From an uncultured bacterium (lineage in GTDB: Bacteria; Bacillota; Clostridia; Oscillospirales; Ruminococcaceae): a DNA stretch of 19,357 nucleotides. The translations under genes and the position numbers were made by a program. The notes beneath the pieces are model-generated. The model saw nothing but the letters and a program-made list of their open reading frames with translations. It was not told the origin of the DNA and searched no databases. Position 1 is the stretch's first letter. Every line of letters begins with the position of its first letter. Where the stretch lies: contig CAJMQZ010000035.1 in assembly GCA_905215595.1 (NCBI GenBank), positions 1 through 19,357 of the forward strand, written 5' to 3'. Below are positions 14,126-19,357 of this stretch, piece by piece.

Positions 14126-14842
14126 TCATTCGACCTGAGTACCGCTTTTTTCCTGTTCCAGACACTGCTGTGCAAAGCGCTTGGATGCAAAGGTCAACGC
14201 TTCCTCTGCATCCACCCCCGCAAGGCGGGCGGCGTTCACCGCTGCAAACAGCAGCTGGCCTGCGGCCTCCTGCTTTGCGGCTTCCTCTGCCTTGGCAAAG
14301 GCCTGCACGGCGGCTTCCAGCCGGTGCTGCGCTGCGGCTGCATCCTGCTGCCCAAGGCCGTGCCCGGCGGCGCGCTTTTGCAGCTTCTGCGCCCGCATGA
14401 GCGCGGGCAGCGTAGCGGGCACGGTGGCCAGCTCGTCGGCCAGGGTGGTGCGCCCCTTTTCCTTATTTTTGAGCGCATCCCAGCCATTTATACCGGCGTT
14501 TTCCGCTGCGGAGGATGCAAAAATGCTGGGGTGCCGGAACACCAGCTTCTCGCAGACACTGCGGCACACATCCTCAAAGGTAAAGCGTCCCCGCTCTTCC
14601 TCCATGGCGGCGTGGAACACCACCTGCATCAGCACGTCCCCCAGCTCCTCCCGGAGCAGAACGGCATCGTCTGCGTCAATGGCTTCCAGCGCCTCGCAGG
14701 TCTCTTCCAGAAAATTTTTGCGGATGGACGCATGGGTCTGCACCTTATCCCACGGACAGCCATTTTCCGGGTCCCGCAGGATGCGGATCACCTGTAACAG
14801 CTGCTCCGCTGTATAAGGCGGCTGTGGGTTCCAGTCCAGCAC
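14126..14842 (-). CDS. mazG: MazG nucleoside triphosphate pyrophosphohydrolase
   Basis: MazG hydrolyses NTPs to NMP and pyrophosphate, cleaning damaged nucleotides and modulating stress. The protein has the signature CPWDKVQTHASI near the N-terminus, the metal-binding EETCEALEAID and EELGDVLMQVVFHA, and a second, weaker helical repeat in the C-terminal half, within about 240 residues. That is the stand-alone form without the YabN methylase fusion of Bacillus. The start is uncertain. AGGAG directly abuts an ATG at 14851 (spacing zero), whereas GTG 14842, three codons later, has the normal 9-base spacing, so I prefer GTG. Its own promoter lies at 14876-14904 and hup follows after 55 bases. Confidence 0.93.
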   Translation of the reverse strand: MLDWNPQPPYTAEQLLQVIRILRDPENGCPWDKVQTHASIRKNFLEETCEALEAIDADDAVLLREELGDVLMQVVFHAAMEEERGRFTFEDVCRSVCEKLVFRHPSIFASSAAENAGINGWDALKNKEKGRTTLADELATVPATLPALMRAQKLQKRAAGHGLGQQDAAAAQHRLEAAVQAFAKAEEAAKQEAAGQLLFAAVNAARLAGVDAEEALTFASKRFAQQCLEQEKSGTQVE

Positions 14843-14875
14843 ACGTTCCATCTCCTTTTTGAAAAGATATTGTAG

Positions 14876-14904
14876 ATTCTACCGCAGTCGCTGCGGTTTT
14901 TCAA
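14876..14904 (-). promoter_or_regulatory. mazG promoter with a palindrome filling the spacer
   Basis: On the - strand a TTGAAA -35 (14904-14899) and TAGAAT -10 (14881-14876) are 17 bases apart. The inverted repeat ACCGCAG-CGA-CTGCGGT (14897-14881) occupies almost the whole spacer. A symmetric sequence between the hexamers is a typical repressor operator position. It also looks like a terminator on the + strand because T's follow, but no + gene precedes it. Promoter call is good; the operator role is inference. Confidence 0.68.
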
Positions 14905-14955
14905 GCAAAAAGCCGCAATTTTCCCGCTTTGTTCATGGTTTTCTGCGCTTTTCAC

Positions 14956-14976
14956 AAAAACAGGACGGCGTCCTGT
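14956..14976 (-). terminator. Terminator of the zinc-ribbon gene
   Basis: ACAGGAC (14976-14970 on the - strand) pairs with GTCCTGT (14966-14960) around a 3-nt loop and runs into TTTTT. It lies 40 bases after the stop of the zinc-ribbon gene and upstream of the mazG promoter. Confidence 0.82.
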
Positions 14977-15016
14977 GGGGGATACCGCCCTGTTGCAGGT
15001 TTTTCCGGTTACGGGC

Positions 15017-15442
15017 TTACAGCTGTGCGCCGCACTTATTGCAGAACAGTGCATCGTCCGAGACGGGCGCGCCGCACTGCGGGCAGGTCTTGCGGGCAGG
15101 CTGAGCGGGCTGCTCCGGAGCAGCTTCTTCTGCCTCCTCCATGGGGGCTTCGTAGTCCACCTCGGCGGCTTCGGCCGGGGTCAGGGTGGCCTTCAGGCGG
15201 GTGATCTCCTGCTCAATGGAATCGATCATCTCGATGTATTTATCCACCAGCGGCTGGTTCTCCTCCTTGCCCTTGGCAAGGCTGTACACCAGTGCGCCCA
15301 GCTGACGCTGTGCCTTGAGCAGCTTGCCCTGCTCGTTGACCAGCAGCGCCTGCGTCTTGCCCTTTTCGGCCAGATCCAGGGCAGCGTTCTTGCCCTTTTC
15401 GGCATATTCCAAACCCATTGCTTTGATCTTGTTAAAATCCAT
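15017..15442 (-). CDS. Coiled-coil protein with C-terminal zinc ribbon
   Basis: A 141-residue soluble protein. The N-terminal part (about 10-50) has a repeated AEKGK motif in a charged helix. A predicted coiled coil follows (about 55-88). An acidic Ala/Glu/Pro linker (90-117) leads to a C-terminal zinc ribbon with CPQC and CNKC (Cys120, 123, 134, 137), spelling the common CPxCGAxVxxDAxFCxxCG form. I do not recognise a named family. I chose ATG 15442 (MDFNKIKAMG) because AGAGG precedes it. It has its own strong promoter and terminator, so it is a single-gene unit. The function is unknown; the layout suggests an oligomeric scaffold with a zinc module for protein contact. Confidence 0.82.
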   Translation of the reverse strand: MDFNKIKAMGLEYAEKGKNAALDLAEKGKTQALLVNEQGKLLKAQRQLGALVYSLAKGKEENQPLVDKYIEMIDSIEQEITRLKATLTPAEAAEVDYEAPMEEAEEAAPEQPAQPARKTCPQCGAPVSDDALFCNKCGAQL

Positions 15443-15519
15443 AAAAGACACCTCTCTTATTCTGGCAGTATTCTCTGCAGATAGCGGCGCATCCTGCGCC
15501 ATACCGGGGTCGTATTCCC

Positions 15520-15548
15520 ATTATAGCGCAGCGTTATGGCAATTGCAA
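15520..15548 (-). promoter_or_regulatory. Promoter of the zinc-ribbon gene
   Basis: On the - strand TTGCAA (15548-15543), 17 bases, and a perfect TATAAT (15525-15520) predict a start near 15513. The leader of about 70 nt contains a GGCGCA/TGCGCC hairpin (15486-15500). This is one of the two strongest promoters in the window. Confidence 0.82.
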
Positions 15549-15614
15549 CGAATGCACCGCAATTTTTACAGTTTGGTGCTGGTTTGGAAACAAATTTTAC
15601 GCATTTTTCACTTG

Positions 15615-16550
15615 TCAGGCGCGGCTGCCGTAGAACTCGCGCAGCATACTGTCGGCGGGCAGCAGCTCCAGCGGCAGCGGATCTACCTGCTCGAAGCGGC
15701 GGGCAGTCTCGTCCCACAGCTCGGCGTTATGACCCTCCAGCGTGAACTGACGGCGCACCTCGCCCAGCAGCCGGGAGATCAGTCCCAGCTCATAGGTAAA
15801 GGAGGTGTCCAGCAGAAAATCCGCGGTGGTCTTGAAGCCCTTGATATACCGAGTCTCGCCGTCCAGCACCCTGTCCCACATGGAAAGAGTCTTGGCGGGG
15901 CTGCGGCCGCGGGCTGCGGCGTCCCGCAGGGTGCGGCGGCACAGGCGGATATCCTGCGTATTGATGACCCGGCGTCCATCGATGCAGTATTCCTCCCGCA
16001 GACCGGCGTAGATGCGGTAGATCTGGTCATCCGGCACAAGGCCGGTCAGCTCCGGGTTGAGGGCATGGATGCCCTCAACGATGCACACACCGCCTTGCAG
16101 GTCGATGGGCTCCACCTCGGCAGAGCGCTGCTCGGTGGCAAAATCGTAGATGGGCAGCTCGGTCTTGCCGGTCTCGCTGAGCTGGTGCAGGCACTGCTTG
16201 ATCAGAGGCAGATCCAGCGTTTCAAGGTTTTCGTAGTCCAGCGTGCCGTCCGGCATTTTGGGGTAGTAGGCAGCGCCTTTAAAAAAGTTGTCCAGACTGA
16301 CTACCTGTGCCGGGGTGCCCTGCTGTACCAAGGCCTTTGCCAGACAGTGGGCACTGGTGGTCTTGCCGCTGGCCGAGGGGCCGGTCAGCATAACGATTTT
16401 TGCCCCGGAGCCGCGTACCTTCTGGGCGGCATACTGCACCCGCCGGGCGTAGCTGTTCTCGCTCAGCTGTGCCAGCGCCTGTGGGCTGCGGGCTGCTACG
16501 TTATACAGGTCTACTTCAACCAGTCGTTTCGGTACCCAGATCGTGATCAT
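15615..16550 (-). CDS. Uridine-kinase/phosphoribulokinase-family nucleoside kinase
   Basis: A 311-residue P-loop kinase. Walker A GPSASGKTT is at about 57-65. SLDNFFKGAAYYPKMPDG fits the uridine-kinase lid/substrate region (D-D/N-F/Y then Y-P). IYDFATEQR and VCIVEGIHAL are further family motifs, and a C-terminal helical part has TLRDAAARGRSPAKTLSMW. It resembles the kinase half of the longer clostridial nucleoside kinases, which carry TGS/ThrRS-like N-terminal domains; here only about 50 residues precede the kinase domain. Likely phosphorylates a nucleoside; substrate uncertain. ATG 16550 lies inside the hemZ 3' end (35-bp overlap), with AAAGGAG 12 bases upstream, so the spacing is long. No clear terminator follows. 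Confidence 0.85.
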   Translation of the reverse strand: MITIWVPKRLVEVDLYNVAARSPQALAQLSENSYARRVQYAAQKVRGSGAKIVMLTGPSASGKTTSAHCLAKALVQQGTPAQVVSLDNFFKGAAYYPKMPDGTLDYENLETLDLPLIKQCLHQLSETGKTELPIYDFATEQRSAEVEPIDLQGGVCIVEGIHALNPELTGLVPDDQIYRIYAGLREEYCIDGRRVINTQDIRLCRRTLRDAAARGRSPAKTLSMWDRVLDGETRYIKGFKTTADFLLDTSFTYELGLISRLLGEVRRQFTLEGHNAELWDETARRFEQVDPLPLELLPADSMLREFYGSRA

Positions 16551-17985
16551 AAAACTCAGCCACTCCTTTTTTCCGGTCCAGTACCTCCGCAAAGCGCTGG
16601 ATATACTCGTTCGGATACTTAAAATTGAAGATGCGCTGCATCCGTTTGCCCCCATCGGCTACCAGTTTGGTGCTGCCGCCTGCACCCGCCGAAAGGATGG
16701 TCTGGACTTCCTCCATGATATAGATGTTATAGTAACCCTCGTGACCCGGCTTGCACCAGCCCACGTTTTCCAGATTTTGCAGCGTATTCTTCTGCCGGTA
16801 GAGGTAATAGGGGCGGTAACCCGCTTCGGCCAGCAGATGGCACTTTTCCAGCATGGCGGCTACGTCCGCGTAGTCGTTCTCCTTCTGATCCTCGATGACG
16901 ATGCGGGACGCCCGCTTGAGGGTAAGGGTGTGAACGGTGATATTCTCCGGCTGCAAGGCAATGGCCTGCCGCAGACTGTGCTCAAAGCCCTCTACCGTAT
17001 CTCCGGGCAGACCGGCAATGAGGTCCATGTTGATGTCCTCGTGCCCGGCGCGGCGGGCATCGGCATAGCAATCCAGAATGTCCTGTGCCGAGTGCTTGCG
17101 GCCGATATTTGCCAGCACTTCGTCCGAGAAGGTCTGGGGGTTGATGGAGATGCGGGTAGCGCCGTATTCCTTGATGACCGCCAGCTTTTCGGCATCGGTG
17201 CAATCCGGGCGGCCTGCCTCCACGGTATATTCTACGACCTTGCTCAGGTCAAAATTCTCCCGCACGGTGCCCATGAGCTGCCGCAGCTGAGCTGTGGAAA
17301 GGCTGGTGGGGGTGCCGCCGCCGATGTAGATGCTGCATAAAGTCAGCCCGGCACGCTCGGCCTGCACCCGGATCTCTGCGACCTCTTTGCACAGGCAGTC
17401 CACATAGGGCTGCACCATCTTGCGGTCGCGGTCCAGATTGCAACTGACAAAGCTGCAGTAGCTGCACCGGGAGGGGCAGAACGGGATGCCGATATACAAA
17501 CTGTACGTCTTGGGCGCGCTGCCCAGCTGCAAGATTGGCTCCTGCAAGTCGGCAATTTCCTTCGCCATTTCGTATTTTTGCTTCGAGCAGTCGAACCGCT
17601 GCAAAAAGAAGCGGTCGATCTGTTCTGCGCTCCACCCGGCGGCGCGTTTATCGTGGATCAGCCGCACCGGGCGCACACCGGTCATCTTGCCCCAAGGCGG
17701 GCGGATGCCCGTCCACTGGCGCAGCAGGTCATAAGTCAGGCTGGCAAGGGCAAACTCCGGGGTTTCGCCGCCCTGCTCCACCGGCAGCGGCAGCGGGGCT
17801 TCCAGCATTTTGCTCTTTTCCCCCTGCCGCACCAGCACCCGCAGACCGGTATCGGTCTTTTCTGCCCACAGGCAATCCTCAGCAGGCTCCGGCGGGGTCA
17901 GGGTCAAGGGTGCCATGGGGTAAAACAGGCGGGCAAGGTGCTCCACCTCGTACCCGGAGGGCAGCCCAGTGATATAGATCTTCAT
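16516..17985 (-). CDS. hemZ: HemZ, coproporphyrinogen III oxidase-like radical SAM protein
   Basis: The 489-residue protein has an N-terminal extension (about 1-155), then the radical SAM cluster motif C170-xxx-C174-xx-C177 in PFCPSRCSYCSF. The HemN-like GGGTPTSL follows (about 222-229), with EAGRPD, RISINPQTF and GLPGDT further on. The C-terminal region has GYRPYYLYRQKN and VGWCKPG. This is the HemZ group, whose true reaction is less certain than that of HemN/HemW. It lies next to the dtd/MBL genes as in many clostridia. ATG 17985 is 12 bases after the MBL stop. The 3' end overlaps the kinase start by 35 bp. Confidence 0.93.
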   Translation of the reverse strand: MKIYITGLPSGYEVEHLARLFYPMAPLTLTPPEPAEDCLWAEKTDTGLRVLVRQGEKSKMLEAPLPLPVEQGGETPEFALASLTYDLLRQWTGIRPPWGKMTGVRPVRLIHDKRAAGWSAEQIDRFFLQRFDCSKQKYEMAKEIADLQEPILQLGSAPKTYSLYIGIPFCPSRCSYCSFVSCNLDRDRKMVQPYVDCLCKEVAEIRVQAERAGLTLCSIYIGGGTPTSLSTAQLRQLMGTVRENFDLSKVVEYTVEAGRPDCTDAEKLAVIKEYGATRISINPQTFSDEVLANIGRKHSAQDILDCYADARRAGHEDINMDLIAGLPGDTVEGFEHSLRQAIALQPENITVHTLTLKRASRIVIEDQKENDYADVAAMLEKCHLLAEAGYRPYYLYRQKNTLQNLENVGWCKPGHEGYYNIYIMEEVQTILSAGAGGSTKLVADGGKRMQRIFNFKYPNEYIQRFAEVLDRKKGVAEFYDHDLGTETTG

Positions 17986-17997
17986 GTCGTTCTCTCT

Positions 17998-18615
17998 TTA
18001 AAAAATGTCGTTGCCGCCGCGCAGGGCGCTGCGGATATAGTAGTTGTTGTCCAGCTCCGCGCCAAAGGTAGAAAATTCGCCGTGGCCGGGCAGCACCTGT
18101 GTTTCGCGGGGGATGGGCAGCTGCGCCAGCTTGCGCAGGCTGTCTGCCATCTGTGCGCTGCTGCCGCCCTCAAGGTCGGTGCGGCCGATACTGCCTGCAA
18201 ACAGCGTATCGCCACAGAACAGATGCTCACCGCACAGCAGCACCACGCTGCCGGGGGTGTGGCCGGGGGTGTGCCACGCGGTAAAACGCAGCTCGTCCAC
18301 CGCGATCTGCTCCCCTTCCGTGTAGCCGCAGTCCGCAGCGGAAAGCGGGTACATCCGGTCGCCGGCAAGATCTGCCTTTTCACAGTAGAGGGTGGCGTTC
18401 CACTCGGCTTTCAGCGCAGCCGCACTGCCCACATGGTCGTAGTGGCCGTGGGTGCACAGAATGGTAGTAAGAGTAGCGTTGTGCTGCTTTAAAATTTCGT
18501 CGTAGCTGTCCACCTCTGCCGCCGGGTCGATGACCACGGCATGGCCTGCATCGGAGATGAGCAGAAAGGTGTTGGTATACAGCGGCGGTGCCGCAGGAAT
18601 GTGAAAACCTTGCAT
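17998..18615 (-). CDS. MBL-fold metal-dependent hydrolase (glyoxalase II-like)
   Basis: A 205-residue metallo-beta-lactamase-fold enzyme. The metal motif THGHYDH (about 55-61) gives His56, His58, Asp60 and His61. HTPGHTPGS supplies His119, GDTLF supplies Asp136, and LPGHG supplies the last His near the C-terminus. The compact size without the glyoxalase II C-terminal domain fits the YcbL/GloB-like hydrolases commonly beside dtd in Firmicutes. Start ATG 18615 has AAGGAG ending just before it, within the dtd stop region; dtd ends 2 bases earlier. Probably a thioesterase or glyoxalase II-like enzyme, substrate unproven. Confidence 0.92.
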   Translation of the reverse strand: MQGFHIPAAPPLYTNTFLLISDAGHAVVIDPAAEVDSYDEILKQHNATLTTILCTHGHYDHVGSAAALKAEWNATLYCEKADLAGDRMYPLSAADCGYTEGEQIAVDELRFTAWHTPGHTPGSVVLLCGEHLFCGDTLFAGSIGRTDLEGGSSAQMADSLRKLAQLPIPRETQVLPGHGEFSTFGAELDNNYYIRSALRGGNDIF

Positions 18616-18617
18616 CG

Positions 18618-19079
18618 TTACTCCTTCTTTTTCCACTCGTCGGTATCAATGATGATGGTGCAGGGACCCTCGTTCACCAGCGACACCTGCATATGGGCGC
18701 CGAACTCGCCGTGCTGCACGTCCTTGAGGCCGTGCTTAGCCATCTCGGCAAGGAACAGCTCGTAGGCATCCACCGAGAGCGGCGGCTTTGCAGCCTTGAT
18801 AAAGCTGGGGCGGTAGCCCTTTTTGGTGTCGCCGTAAAGGGTGAACTGGCTGACCACCAGCGCGGAATAGCCCAGATCCCGGGCGCTCAGGTTCAGCTTG
18901 CCCTCCGCATCCGGGAAAATGCGCAGACCCGCGCATTTATCGGCAAGCTTGGGCACGATGTCCAGCGTGTCGGTATCCTTGACCCCCAACAGAATCATGA
19001 TTCCCGGCCCGATGGCGCGGGGTTCGCCGCCTTCCACCCGCACACTGGCGGAGGAAACGGCCTGAATGACTGCTCGCAT
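18618..19079 (-). CDS. dtd: D-aminoacyl-tRNA deacylase
   Basis: Dtd hydrolyses D-aminoacyl-tRNA and mischarged Gly-tRNA(Ala), protecting translation. The 153 residues include MRAVIQAVSSASVRV at the start. The catalytic motif SQFTLYGDTKKGYRPSF begins at Ser77 with Thr80, and the Gly-cisPro loop is NEGPCT (136-141; NDGPVT in many homologues). The start overlaps nothing: the rel stop is 4 bases upstream and the rel 3' end supplies AAGGAG. rel-dtd linkage is typical of Firmicutes and supports one operon. Confidence 0.97.
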   Translation of the reverse strand: MRAVIQAVSSASVRVEGGEPRAIGPGIMILLGVKDTDTLDIVPKLADKCAGLRIFPDAEGKLNLSARDLGYSALVVSQFTLYGDTKKGYRPSFIKAAKPPLSVDAYELFLAEMAKHGLKDVQHGEFGAHMQVSLVNEGPCTIIIDTDEWKKKE

Positions 19080-19083
19080 TGCG

Positions 19084-19357
19084 TTAACTCCTTGTCACCT
19101 TGAGCACATCCCGCACCTTGGAAAGGCGCGCCACCACACGGTTGAGGTGCTCAGTATTGTTGATGCCGATGGTCAGGCTGACCACGGCGCAGTTGTTTTC
19201 TACCTGACGGGCGTTCATGGCATAGATGGGCACCCGGATGTCGGCCAGAGCGCTGAGCACGTCCTGCAGCAGCTCATTGCGGTTCAGGGCAATGATCTCC
19301 AGCCCGGCCTTGTAGCTGTCCTTGACGCTGTCGGCCCAGTAGGCCTTGACCCAGCGG
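19084..19357 (-). CDS. rel: RelA/SpoT-family (p)ppGpp synthetase/hydrolase, C-terminal part
   Basis: The last 90 codons of a - strand gene that continues beyond the right edge, ending at TAA 19086-19084. The visible protein begins RWVKAYWADSVKDSYKAGLE and reads as a C-terminal ACT domain: LEIIALNRNELLQDVLSALA, then VPIYAMNARQ, SLTIGI and VVARLSKVRDV. Together with dtd 4 bases downstream, this matches the bifunctional Rel of Firmicutes, which makes and degrades the stringent alarmone. The catalytic domains are outside the window. Confidence 0.88.
   Translation of the reverse strand, partial: RWVKAYWADSVKDSYKAGLEIIALNRNELLQDVLSALADIRVPIYAMNARQVENNCAVVSLTIGINNTEHLNRVVARLSKVRDVLKVTRS

Noticed and set aside
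14881..14901. Hairpin with T-run reading as a + strand terminator
   Set aside because: No + strand gene lies upstream of it; the same bases fit better as the spacer palindrome of the mazG promoter.
15549..15614. Searched for a terminator after the kinase gene
   Set aside because: Only imperfect AAAC/GTTT repeats were found; no stable stem followed by T's on the - strand.
1..19357. Looked for CRISPR repeats, transposases, integrases and phage genes
   Set aside because: No regularly spaced repeats and no mobile-element proteins were recognised. The only candidate mobile-type feature is the 128-bp element at 6428-6555.

Overview
The window looks like chromosome from a moderately GC-rich Clostridia (Firmicutes) genome, most plausibly Oscillospiraceae/Ruminococcaceae and perhaps Faecalibacterium. 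The reasons are the mazG-hup-rqcP-yabP-yabQ-divIC-yabR gene order, the rel-dtd-MBL-hemZ order, a glmS ribozyme, a DUF5685-type gene and Gram-positive Shine-Dalgarno sites and promoters. The genus is an inference from gene content, not from a database match.

The + strand holds the left third. It starts with the last codons of an unidentified gene and its terminator, then a tRNA-Asn(GUU) with its own consensus promoter and terminator. Next is a four-gene export locus: a peptidase-containing (C39) ABC transporter, a small stand-alone GyrI-like/effector-binding-fold protein, a HlyD-type membrane fusion protein, and a secreted BIG2 (Ig-like) protein with a C-terminal membrane anchor. The locus has a good sigma-A promoter with a 10-bp-period direct repeat (TTCTTAA x2) just upstream of the -35, a roughly 225-nt leader with an attenuator-like hairpin, and a 22-bp perfect inverted-repeat terminator. 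No double-glycine substrate gene is present, so the cargo must be encoded elsewhere. This locus is the best candidate for an under-described system here.

Between the convergent blocks (6363-6629) lies a compact 128-bp element with 20-bp terminal inverted repeats and internal hairpins, probably a genome-wide intergenic repeat, followed by the glmS terminator.

Everything to the right is on the - strand. In transcription order from the right edge: (a) rel (3' end only), dtd, MBL-fold hydrolase, hemZ, P-loop nucleoside-kinase-like gene, all tightly packed or overlapping; (b) a coiled-coil plus zinc-ribbon protein with its own TTGCAA-17-TATAAT promoter; (c) mazG, hup (HU), rqcP, yabP, yabQ, divIC, yabR (S1 domain), a conserved Firmicutes translation/division/sporulation cluster; (d) a RlmL-like 23S rRNA methyltransferase between two terminators; (e) a DUF5685-like gene translationally coupled by an ATGA overlap to a small multi-pass membrane protein, then a glmS ribozyme and glmS. 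No terminator is visible between the membrane-protein gene and glmS, so glmS may be partly expressed from the upstream promoter and controlled by ribozyme self-cleavage.

No rRNA, CRISPR array, transposase, integrase or phage gene was seen.
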